Below, piece by piece: positions 32,983 through 40,352 of a stretch of 64,000 bases of DNA. Under the pieces are notes generated by a model that was not told the origin of the DNA, searched no databases, and worked only from the letters and a program-made list of their open reading frames with translations. The translations under genes were made by a program, and so were the position numbers. This DNA comes from Bacteroidales bacterium (GTDB taxonomy: Bacteria > Bacteroidota > Bacteroidia > Bacteroidales > UBA932). Location: assembly GCA_017437755.1 (NCBI GenBank), contig JAFRXI010000013.1:1-64000 (forward strand). The letters are read 5' to 3'. Each line of letters begins with the position of its first letter. Positions within the stretch are counted from its first letter, which is position 1.

Positions 32983-33840
32983 TTATATGGAATCGAGCAT
33001 ATTGACTGTTTCGCTGTAAGTAAGCCCCGTGACCCTTGCAAGTTGTGCTGCATCAGCGCTGAAACGCCTTCGGAGTTCTTTTATCAACTGCTTTGTCTGC
33101 TCCCCATCAAGTTCTTGCAGACCATTGCATCTGAAAAGCGATTGGCAAAGGTCCTGCGAGGCTGCCAGAATACTCTGGTCGCGGAAACTTGGCATTGCCT
33201 CTTCGGCCAAACGCATCCTGGCTTTGGATGAGTTTGCCAGGAAGTAGTTGAACCTTTTAGGGGTTTTGAAAAGGGCCTCCACGAATCCTGTCGGGATATA
33301 TGAACATGGAAGGATATATCCATCTTCACCTACTATGAAGTCACAGGGCAGTGAGTGCTTGGAGTGGATGAGTCTTTGCCGGGCCCGTCGGGAGAGAAGA
33401 CCCATAGGTGTGCCCTTGACGGCCATTGCGTTGAAATACCAGGCTCCTGAACCCCAAGGGTATACTGCAGGATGATAGCAGATGTTTGCGGCAACGCAGT
33501 TCATTATTACATATGCAATTGCCCGTTCAAGTGATTCGTCTTCTTCCGGAAGGATCCTTATATCTACATTATTCCTTCGGAGTGTCTCCTTGAGACCGTA
33601 CCGATATGAAAGGTATCTGCTGAATTGTCTTTTCAGCTGGTTGATCAGATGCCGGACCTGCTCTGGTGATCCCTCGACTACCAGGTGGATGTGATTGGAC
33701 ATGAGGATGAATGCCAGGATGCGCACTCCGGTCATTGTGGAACACAATGCAACGAAATTCATCCCGGCTTTGAAATCCTCATTATCCCTGAACCAGAGTT
33801 TGTCCTGCAGATGTTCAGTGGAAACAAGGAAGTACGCCAT
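32983..33840 (-). CDS. REP-associated tyrosine transposase (RAYT, Y1/HUH family)
   Basis: 285 residues. The Y1-transposase domain (about 1-130) has the HUH motif SNHIHLVVEG and a candidate catalytic Tyr in 'QLKRQFSRYLSYRYG'. The C-terminal third is helical with a helix-turn-helix-like end ('DAAQLARVTGLTYSETVNML'), a layout common in Bacteroidota RAYTs. RAYTs cut single-stranded REP hairpins; the gene lies between REP-type repeats of one family, two on each side, making a self-contained REP/RAYT unit. It is read 1 nt after the small upstream gene. It is inserted inside the alpha-glucan locus, on the opposite strand. It appears intact. Confidence 0.88.
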   Translation of the reverse strand: MAYFLVSTEHLQDKLWFRDNEDFKAGMNFVALCSTMTGVRILAFILMSNHIHLVVEGSPEQVRHLINQLKRQFSRYLSYRYGLKETLRRNNVDIRILPEEDESLERAIAYVIMNCVAANICYHPAVYPWGSGAWYFNAMAVKGTPMGLLSRRARQRLIHSKHSLPCDFIVGEDGYILPCSYIPTGFVEALFKTPKRFNYFLANSSKARMRLAEEAMPSFRDQSILAASQDLCQSLFRCNGLQELDGEQTKQLIKELRRRFSADAAQLARVTGLTYSETVNMLDSI

Positions 33841-33841
33841 C

Positions 33842-34195
33842 TCAATTGAATTTTTTAGGTGGCTTCATGGAAGGCATGAAAGTGTGGACCTTGCCTCCCT
33901 GGCGCTCAAACTCTTTCTTTGCCATCAGCAAAACCTTAGCAAGTGATTTGGAATCATGGTCAAGTATCCGGACCATTTCTTCTCTGTTTACAGACAGGGC
34001 AAGGTCGGCGATAGTCACGGATCTGAGCATGGCGAGCACGGAGTCTTCATTTCCACCCCAAAGACGAGTGGCCATGGATATGGCACAGTCGAACGCTATC
34101 TGCATTGCGGCTTCAGGGTCTTTGTGGACGTCAAAATCAGTGTTAAAGCGGATGTCGTGTTCTCCGTAGCGGAGGACTTCAAGAATCTTTTTCAT
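33842..34195 (-). CDS. Small unknown protein, first gene of the RAYT operon
   Basis: 117 residues from the ATG at 34195, placed downstream of a well-formed promoter. I do not recognise a family. The protein is helical and soluble: 'FDVHKDPEAAMQIAFDCAI', 'NEDSVLAMLRSVTIADLALS', 'REEMVRILDHDSKSLAKVLL' and a basic C-terminal tail (MPSMKPPKKFN). It has no membrane segment or Cys motif. Its stop is 1 nt before the RAYT start, so the pair must be co-translated, which suggests a role with the transposase such as binding it, DNA or a host factor. The function is unknown. Confidence 0.75.
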   Translation of the reverse strand: MKKILEVLRYGEHDIRFNTDFDVHKDPEAAMQIAFDCAISMATRLWGGNEDSVLAMLRSVTIADLALSVNREEMVRILDHDSKSLAKVLLMAKKEFERQGGKVHTFMPSMKPPKKFN

Positions 34196-34202
34196 ATCTC
34201 TC

Positions 34203-34221
34203 GCACAAATCGTTCTTGTGC
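34203..34221. promoter_or_regulatory. Palindrome in the leader of the RAYT operon
   Basis: GCACAA (34203-34208) and TTGTGC (34216-34221) with a 7-nt loop. It spans the expected transcription start, between the -7 box and the ATG, so it could be an autoregulatory operator or a leader hairpin. Confidence 0.45.
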
Positions 34222-34251
34222 AAAGATATGTTATTTGTAAGATGTTTGCAA
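34221..34251 (-). promoter_or_regulatory. Promoter of the RAYT operon
   Basis: On the minus strand TTG (34249-34251), 20 bp, TATCTTTG (34221-34228): full consensus. The leader is about 20 nt. Confidence 0.7.
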
Positions 34252-34285
34252 GCCCTTTTTTCGGCCTCCAAACAGCCTTAGCGCT

Positions 34286-34314
34286 CCTATCGTCCCATAA
34301 CTGGGGACGATGGA
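34286..34314. repeat. REP repeat c
   Basis: CCTATCGTCCC-ataactg-GGGACGATGG. The stem ATCGTCCC/GGGACGAT belongs to the same family as repeats a, b and d. It lies upstream of the RAYT operon promoter. Confidence 0.65.
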
Positions 34315-34337
34315 AACAAATAATGGGTAAAACTGTC

Positions 34338-34370
34338 GCTATCGTCCCCAAAATAGGGACGTTGGAAGCA
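34338..34370. repeat. REP repeat d
   Basis: CGTCCCCAAAATAGGGACG (34343-34361) is identical to 19 bases of repeat a and is followed by TTGGAAGC, the same foot sequence as in repeat b. It ends 10 nt before the -7 box of the GH97 gene. Confidence 0.7.
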
Positions 34371-34379
34371 GATTTTTTT

Positions 34380-34387
34380 TATTTTTG
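34380..34387 (+). promoter_or_regulatory. -7 box for the GH97 gene
   Basis: TATTTTTG, 19 nt upstream of the ATG at 34407. The closest TTG (34362-34364, inside REP d) is only 15 bp away, so the -33 element is poor. Confidence 0.45.
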
Positions 34388-34406
34388 TTTCAAAGGAGAA
34401 ATGAAA

Positions 34407-36677
34407 ATGAAAAGAACAGGTATTTGCAAATCCATTATGGTTGCGGCGGCGGTGCTGCTGGTGTCCTGTGAGGGTAAGCCCGGACAGTACCGGGAGGTCA
34501 GTGGACTCAAGAGTCCGGACGGAAGCCTTGCCATGTCTTTTGCGCTGGATTCCAAGGGGGCGCCCTGTTACAGGCTTGACAGGCTGGGCGAGGCCGTGAT
34601 CCTTCCGTCCCGCCTGGGCTTCGACCTTATGGACGGATCGTCTTTAAGGGAGGGCTTCTCCGTGGTGAAAGTGGAAACGGACAGCCTCGACGAGGTATGG
34701 AATCCCGTCTGGGGCGAGGAGGAGAGCATACGCAACCATTACAACGAGGCCCTCGTGACTCTCAGGGACAGCCTGGGAAGGGTGATGAAGGTACGCTTCC
34801 GCCTGTTCGACGAAGGCCTTGGGTTCCGCTATGAATTCCCCATGGAGAATGCCCTTTCGTATTTTGACATCAAGGAGGAAATCACCCAATTCGCCCTTAC
34901 CGGGGACCATACGGCATGGTGGATTAGCGGCGACTACGATACCCAGGAGTACAATTACACCCGCAGCCGCCTTTCCGGGATTGCCGGCTGCTATGACAGC
35001 GTCAGGCCTTATAACGCCTCGCAGACGGGCTTCTCTCCCTGGGGAGTGCAGACCGCCCTCCAGATGAAGACCGACGACGGCCTTTACATAAATATCCATG
35101 AGGCCGCCCTGCTGGATTATCCTGCCGCCAACCTTATCTATGACCTGCCAAGGAAGACCTTCTCAATCCACCTCACCCCCGACGCCCAGGGCGTGAAGGG
35201 CCGGATGCAGGCTCCCTGCGTTACCCCGTGGAGGACTGTCATGGCGGTTGACGACGCCCGTAAAGTGCTTGCTTCCAGGCTGATACTCAACCTGAACGAG
35301 CCCTGTGCACTGGACGATGTGTCATGGATCCATCCCGTCAAGTACATGGGCGTCTGGTGGGAGATGATTACCGGCAAGACCCATTGGTCCTATACTTCCG
35401 ACTATCCTTCGGTACAGCTCGGCGTCACGGATTATGCGGCCTCCACCCCGCACGGGAAACATGGGGCCAATAATGAAAACGTCCGCCGATACATAGACTT
35501 TGCCGCGGAAAACGGATTCGATGCCATCCTGGTGGAAGGCTGGAACGAGGGCTGGGAGGACTGGTTCGGACACCGGAAGGATTTTGTGTTCGACTTCATC
35601 ACGCCGTATCCGGATTTTGACCTTCCGGCTCTCAACGCCTACGCGCATTCAAAGGGCCTGAGGATAGTGATGCATCATGAAAGCTCCTCGTCCACAATTA
35701 ATTACGAACATTGGATGGAGAAGGCCTACTCCTTAATGAACGAGTATGGTTACGATGCCGTGAAGAGCGGCTACGTGGGTGACATCATCCCTTACGGGGA
35801 ATACCATTACAGCCAGCCCCTTATCCGCCATTACCACTATGCCGTGGAGGAGGCCGCCAGGCACCATATCATGGTTAACGCGCATGAGGCTGTGAGGCCA
35901 ACCGGACTCTGCCGCACATGGCCGAATATGATTGGTAACGAGAGCGCCATGGGCAATGAGTTCCGTTCGGACATCAATCCGGGGCATACCGCGATCCTGC
36001 CGTTCACCCGCCTCCAGGGAGGCCCCATGGACTTCACGCCCGGAATCTTCGAGCAGGACATGTCCATAACCGCGCCCGGGCAGACCGGAAAGATGCGTCA
36101 CACCATCGCCAACCAGCTGGGACTTTACGTGACCTTCTATTCGCCGCTTCAGATGGCCGCCGACCTGCCGGAGAATTACGCCCGGTTCATGGATGCCTTC
36201 CAGTTCATCAAGGACGTGGCGGTGGACTGGGACAGGAGCGAATACCTGCTTGCGGAACCCGGCAGTTACATTGTCACCGCACGTCATCCCAAGCTCTCCA
36301 CCATCAATGCGTCGGCCGAGAGCCTGAAGCAGCTTGCCGACGGGAAGAAGGATGTGCTTTCAGGAGCGGCGAGGTTCGTCTATGACCTCCCCGAAGGCGC
36401 AACGGCATCGGCACTCAAGGGTGCAAAGGCGCATGACGTCTGGTACGTGGGCGGCGTCGGAGGTCCGGAAGAATACGTTGCGGAGTTCTCCCTGAGTTTC
36501 CTTCCTGAAGGAAAGACTTATGAGGCAACGGTTTACGCCGATGCCCCCGAGGCTGATTACGAAACTGCCCCGCAGGCATACACCATCACCCGCGAAACCG
36601 TTGACCGTACACGGTCCTATTCCATACGGATGGCCCGGGGCGGAGGGTTTGCCATTTCGCTGAGGGAAGTTTTATAG
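34407..36677 (+). CDS. GH97 alpha-glucosidase, SusB-type, lipoprotein
   Basis: 756 residues. I start at the second ATG (34407) because AAAGGAG at 34392-34398 then has an 8-nt spacing; the ATG at 34401 would leave only 2. The signal is KRTGICKSIMVAAAVLLVSC. The N-terminal beta-super-sandwich runs to about residue 280 and contains 'RFRLFDEGLGFRYEF'. The TIM barrel has 'ILVEGWNEGWEDWF', 'IVMHHESSSSTINYE', 'YDAVKSGYVGD' and 'MVNAHEAVRPTGLCRTWPN'. The Glu residues in MHHES and NAHEA and one in SAMGNEF match the catalytic Glu set of inverting SusB, not the Asp nucleophile of the retaining GH97 alpha-galactosidases. It releases glucose from maltodextrins. The REP/RAYT island separates it from the GH13 row. 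Confidence 0.9.
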   Translation: MKRTGICKSIMVAAAVLLVSCEGKPGQYREVSGLKSPDGSLAMSFALDSKGAPCYRLDRLGEAVILPSRLGFDLMDGSSLREGFSVVKVETDSLDEVWNPVWGEEESIRNHYNEALVTLRDSLGRVMKVRFRLFDEGLGFRYEFPMENALSYFDIKEEITQFALTGDHTAWWISGDYDTQEYNYTRSRLSGIAGCYDSVRPYNASQTGFSPWGVQTALQMKTDDGLYINIHEAALLDYPAANLIYDLPRKTFSIHLTPDAQGVKGRMQAPCVTPWRTVMAVDDARKVLASRLILNLNEPCALDDVSWIHPVKYMGVWWEMITGKTHWSYTSDYPSVQLGVTDYAASTPHGKHGANNENVRRYIDFAAENGFDAILVEGWNEGWEDWFGHRKDFVFDFITPYPDFDLPALNAYAHSKGLRIVMHHESSSSTINYEHWMEKAYSLMNEYGYDAVKSGYVGDIIPYGEYHYSQPLIRHYHYAVEEAARHHIMVNAHEAVRPTGLCRTWPNMIGNESAMGNEFRSDINPGHTAILPFTRLQGGPMDFTPGIFEQDMSITAPGQTGKMRHTIANQLGLYVTFYSPLQMAADLPENYARFMDAFQFIKDVAVDWDRSEYLLAEPGSYIVTARHPKLSTINASAESLKQLADGKKDVLSGAARFVYDLPEGATASALKGAKAHDVWYVGGVGGPEEYVAEFSLSFLPEGKTYEATVYADAPEADYETAPQAYTITRETVDRTRSYSIRMARGGGFAISLREVL

Positions 36678-36710
36678 GGCCGGGGGACTTTATTATGCAG
36701 GAAAATGGTT

Positions 36711-36718
36711 ATATTTGC
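36711..36718 (+). promoter_or_regulatory. -7 box upstream of the thiamine pyrophosphokinase gene
   Basis: TATATTTG, 26 nt upstream of the ATG at 36745. No TTG is seen 19-21 bp before it. It may start the transcript that runs on to the redox genes. Confidence 0.45.
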
Positions 36719-36744
36719 CATGATTGGCCATTTCCTGCATCCGG

Positions 36745-37419
36745 ATGAAAACCGCTGTGATACTTGGTGCCGGGGATTTTCCCCGGAAGGCGTTTCCGAG
36801 GTATCTTCTCGGAAGCGCTTCCCATATAGTATGCTGTGACGGGGCGTTCGCCCGGTACCTCAGCAATATGCAATCGGTTTTTGGGGGTGAGAGGCTTCCC
36901 GATGCCGTAGTGGGCGACATGGATTCGATTCCGCCACGGCTCTTCAACGGCTACAGGGGCCTGATGCACAAGGTCGACGAGCAGGAAGAGAACGACCAGA
37001 CCAAGGCCCTGCGCTATGTGATAGGGCATTTCCCGGACGTGGACGCCATCCATATCCTGGGTGCGACGGGAAAGAGGGAGGACCATACGATAGGCAACCT
37101 GTCGCTCCTTATGGAATATGCAAGGTCGATGGGCCTTGACGGCCTGGGTGCTCCGGGAAGGCCGTCGGTAGACGTGGTGTCCGACACCTGCACCGCGTTT
37201 GCCGTCACCGATACGGTTACCCTTGAGGTGGGCGAAGGCCGGAAAGTATCCCTTTTCTCGCCGGACAATTCGTTGAAAATCACATCAAAAGGCCTTCATT
37301 GGAAGACGGACGACGTGGTCTTTGACAACTGGTGGAAAGCCACCCTCAACCGTGCCGACGAAGATACGGTCACCCTGGAGTTCTCCCATCCCTCAGTCGC
37401 ACTGATAATATTGGATTGA
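36745..37419 (+). CDS. thiN: Thiamine pyrophosphokinase
   Basis: 224 residues from the ATG at 36745 (KTAVILGAGDFP). The cytoplasmic enzyme makes thiamine diphosphate from thiamine and ATP. Conserved sites are present: 'CCDGAF', VVGDMDSIP (metal/ATP-binding Asp pair), ENDQTKAL and GATGKREDHTIGN. The C-terminal thiamine-binding beta sandwich follows from about residue 145, with 'GEGRKVSLFSPDNSLKITSK' and 'GLHWKTDD'. Length and domain order fit the family. It is separated from GH97 by 67 nt and is followed 8 nt later by a lipoprotein gene. Confidence 0.9.
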   Translation: MKTAVILGAGDFPRKAFPRYLLGSASHIVCCDGAFARYLSNMQSVFGGERLPDAVVGDMDSIPPRLFNGYRGLMHKVDEQEENDQTKALRYVIGHFPDVDAIHILGATGKREDHTIGNLSLLMEYARSMGLDGLGAPGRPSVDVVSDTCTAFAVTDTVTLEVGEGRKVSLFSPDNSLKITSKGLHWKTDDVVFDNWWKATLNRADEDTVTLEFSHPSVALIILD

Positions 37420-37427
37420 CACATATC

Positions 37428-38840
37428 ATGAAACGGACCTTAACCCTGGTATTGATAGCCGCGTCGCTGCTATGTGCCTGTTCCCGGCAGGCCGGACCTC
37501 CCATGTTCTGGACCTGGCTGGAAGACCTTCCCCAGATTGACATGGAAGCTGCCTTCTCCCATATGGAGGAGGCGGGTATTGATGCGGTGATGCTGCATGC
37601 CGCCTCAGAGGAAGACTATGTCAAGGACATCGAGATTGCCCGGAGGCACGGAGTGGCTGTCTATGCCTGGGTATGGACCCTGAATCCGCCCCGGCAGGAG
37701 AGGGCCGGGATGTTGGAAGCGCATCCGGACTGGTTCAGCGTCAACCGCGAAGGCCGCAGCCTTTCGGAATTCAAGGCCTATGTGAATTCCTACAAGTTCC
37801 TCTGCCCGGCCCTTCCCGAAGTCAGGGAATATCTCCGGGAAAAAGTGGAAGGGATTTGTTCCATCGACGGGATAGAAGGCATCTGCCTGGACTACTGCCG
37901 CCTGGTGGACTGCGTACTGCCAATCTCGCTGTCCTACAATTACAACCTTCGGCAGGATACCGAGGTTTTTCCGGAATATGACTTCGGTTATCATCCGGCG
38001 ATGATTGAAAAGTTCAAGGCGGCGAACGGTTATGACCCCAGGGATGGCGAAGACCCTTCCAGGGATTCCCTTTGGTGCGCATTCCGCTGCAACGAGGTCA
38101 CCGAAGTGGCCAACATGATGGCCGAGGTGGCCCATTCCCACGGGAAGACGGTCTCCGCCTCGCCATTCGCGGCGGCCGGTCTTGCCAGGTTCATGGTTTT
38201 CCAGGACTGGGGCAAGTGGGACCTGGATTATGTATTTCCCATGGCCTATACCGATTTCTATACCATGGACCCCTCTTTCGCCTATGACGCCACGGTGGAC
38301 AACAACCGCTCCAGGGGCAAGGGTACCGTTCTTGGCGCAGGGCTCGACACTGAACTCGGCGGGGATCCTGCCAATATCTTCGGGAAGATGGACGAAGCGT
38401 TCCGCGCAGGTGCTCAGATGATTTCGCTCTATACTATAGAAGGTCTTGATTCAGAGGAACTTCGGTGTAAGTTCAAGGTCTATTCCGACAGTCTCCGTGC
38501 CGTTCGTGACAGCAATGGAGGAGTGGTCCCTTTCACCCCGTCAGAGGCCCCTTGCATGGACCCCTTGAAGAACGGAGGGCTTATGGCGGTGGTCCGTAAC
38601 AACCTCAGGAGGTTGGCTGCGGGGGAGCCGATACACATCAAGAGCGTGAACGGGATGGTGCCGTGGGATCAGGAAAAGGAATATCCCGAACTGTCTCTCG
38701 GGGAGATGACCCTTAAGAAGCAGACCGACAGGCTGATGATATACTCGGTAGGGGATCTCTCCTCCGGAAAGGAATACGACATTTATTTCATAACCTATGG
38801 GAATGTTATCTCCGGTTGGGATATCCGTCCTGAAGAATAG
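37428..38840 (+). CDS. GHL10-like (DUF187-type) putative glycoside hydrolase lipoprotein
   Basis: 470 residues from the ATG at 37428. The signal 'LVLIAASLLCACSRQ' has lipobox LLCAC. A TIM-barrel follows, with features of 'family 10 glycosylhydrolase-like' proteins: 'VAVYAWVWTLNPP', 'EAHPDWFSVNREGRS', 'CPALPEVREYLREKVEGI', and 'IEGICLDYCRLVD' as the probable active-site strand, then 'LDYVFPMAYTDFY'. About 110 residues at the C-terminus look like a small beta domain. The substrate is unknown. It could be a peptidoglycan- or glycan-acting enzyme; the M23 peptidases a few genes on are a weak hint. I do not assign a CAZy number. Confidence 0.65.
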   Translation: MKRTLTLVLIAASLLCACSRQAGPPMFWTWLEDLPQIDMEAAFSHMEEAGIDAVMLHAASEEDYVKDIEIARRHGVAVYAWVWTLNPPRQERAGMLEAHPDWFSVNREGRSLSEFKAYVNSYKFLCPALPEVREYLREKVEGICSIDGIEGICLDYCRLVDCVLPISLSYNYNLRQDTEVFPEYDFGYHPAMIEKFKAANGYDPRDGEDPSRDSLWCAFRCNEVTEVANMMAEVAHSHGKTVSASPFAAAGLARFMVFQDWGKWDLDYVFPMAYTDFYTMDPSFAYDATVDNNRSRGKGTVLGAGLDTELGGDPANIFGKMDEAFRAGAQMISLYTIEGLDSEELRCKFKVYSDSLRAVRDSNGGVVPFTPSEAPCMDPLKNGGLMAVVRNNLRRLAAGEPIHIKSVNGMVPWDQEKEYPELSLGEMTLKKQTDRLMIYSVGDLSSGKEYDIYFITYGNVISGWDIRPEE

Positions 38841-38849
38841 AAACTGCTT

Positions 38850-40349
38850 ATGTTTAGGAAAATACGCATTATCCTGGCTGTTCTTTTCTTCGCCGGTGTG
38901 ACTTCTCTCCTGTTGGATTTCACGGGGGCGCTGCACGGATGGCTGGGATGGATGGCCAAGATCCAGTTCCTGCCCGCGGTGATGGCGGCAAACTTTGTGA
39001 CAATTGCCGCGCTGTGTCTGTTGACCATTCTTTTCGGGAGGGTGTACTGCTCGGTGATCTGCCCTCTGGGGGTGTACCAGGACGCGGTGTCCTGGTTGAG
39101 TTCCCGCCGTAAGGGCAAGAGGGCCCGTTTCCGTCCGAAGAAAGAGTTGAAATGGCTCCGTTACGGGGTTTGGGTGCTGTTTGTGGCGGCCCTGGTGGCC
39201 GGGGTCCAGGTCTTTGTGGCTCTGCTGGCTCCGTACAGTGCCTGGGGAAGGATAGTGGACAGCATATTCGCCCCGGCGGTCAAGGGGTTCAACAATCTTC
39301 TGGCCCTTCTTGACCAAAGGATCGGTACCTACAATGTGTATCCGCGTGAGGTGTGGCTGAAGAGCCTGCCTGCACTGCTGGTGGCGGTGGTTACCCTGAT
39401 CCTTGTGACGGTCCTGGCATGGAGGGGCGGCAGGACTTGGTGCAACGACGTCTGCCCGGTTGGAACCACCCTGGGATTCCTTTCCAGGTTCTCCATGTTC
39501 CGTCCGTCAGTCGATTATTCAAAGTGCCGGGAATGCCTCGCATGCGAGAGGAAGTGCAAGGCTTCGTGCATAGACATAAAGGCGGCCAGGATAGACTACA
39601 GCCGCTGTGTGGACTGTTTCGACTGCCTGGACAGCTGCAAGGCAGGCGCCCTGAAATACCGGTTTGCGTGGAAAAAGGCCGTCACGGCCGGAGGCGAGGA
39701 ACCGTCCGGAACAGGTGACGGAGGCCGCAGGGCGTTCCTGATAGGATCGGCGATCCTTGCAGGAGAAACCGTGGTAAGGTCGCAGGAGAAGAAGGTTGAC
39801 GGCGGGTTTGCCGCCATCGCCGCAAAGAAGGCCCCCAAAAGGGATGTTCCCGTCACGCCTTTCGGATCTTCCGGAGTCAGGGATTTCTACCGCAGGTGCA
39901 CCGCGTGCCAGCTTTGCGTGGCCGCCTGCCCCAACAATGTGCTTCGCCCTTCTTCCGACCTTTCCCGGCTGATGCAGCCGGAAATGTCGTACGAGAAAGG
40001 CTGGTGCCGTCCGGAGTGTACCCGTTGCAGCCAGGTCTGTCCCAGCGGGGCCATAAAGCCTGTTTCCGTTGAGGAAAAAACTGATTATCACGTTGGTACG
40101 GCCAGGGTGAACCGGGAACTCTGCATAGTGGAAACAGATGGCGTAAGCTGCGGCAACTGTGCCCGCAAGTGCCCCAGGGGTGCCATCAGGATGGTCCCCG
40201 TCAATCCCGACGATCCTGAATCCCTCCGCCGTCCTGCGGTTGTGGAGGAACGTTGTATTGGCTGCGGGGCCTGCGAGAACCTCTGTCCGGCAAGGCCGTT
40301 CAGCGCAATAACCGTCAATGGAAGGGAAGAACATATAATCAAGGACTGA
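38850..40349 (+). CDS. Membrane polyferredoxin (NapH/CcoG-like 4Fe-4S protein)
   Basis: 499 residues. Five to six TM helices in the first 210 residues carry two membrane-edge CxxxCP motifs (YCSVICPLG and WCNDVCPVG), as in NapH, NosR and CcoG. Then come six ferredoxin-type Cys clusters: CRECLACERKC, CVDCFDCLDSC, CTACQLCVAACP, CTRCSQVCP, CGNCARKCP and CIGCGACENLCP. A linker at about 280-335 holds a short hydrophobic segment after an Arg-Arg (GGRRAFLIGSAILAG). Such proteins pass electrons between the quinone pool or a cytoplasmic donor and an exported reductase. The next gene, 3 nt downstream, is an exported Fe-S aldo/keto reductase, the likely partner. Confidence 0.85.
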   Translation: MFRKIRIILAVLFFAGVTSLLLDFTGALHGWLGWMAKIQFLPAVMAANFVTIAALCLLTILFGRVYCSVICPLGVYQDAVSWLSSRRKGKRARFRPKKELKWLRYGVWVLFVAALVAGVQVFVALLAPYSAWGRIVDSIFAPAVKGFNNLLALLDQRIGTYNVYPREVWLKSLPALLVAVVTLILVTVLAWRGGRTWCNDVCPVGTTLGFLSRFSMFRPSVDYSKCRECLACERKCKASCIDIKAARIDYSRCVDCFDCLDSCKAGALKYRFAWKKAVTAGGEEPSGTGDGGRRAFLIGSAILAGETVVRSQEKKVDGGFAAIAAKKAPKRDVPVTPFGSSGVRDFYRRCTACQLCVAACPNNVLRPSSDLSRLMQPEMSYEKGWCRPECTRCSQVCPSGAIKPVSVEEKTDYHVGTARVNRELCIVETDGVSCGNCARKCPRGAIRMVPVNPDDPESLRRPAVVEERCIGCGACENLCPARPFSAITVNGREEHIIKD

Positions 40350-40352
40350 GCC

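Noticed and set aside
36724-36745. Earlier TTG start for thiamine pyrophosphokinase
   Set aside because: It would begin only 5 nt after the -7 box and adds residues before the conserved KTAVILGAG opening.
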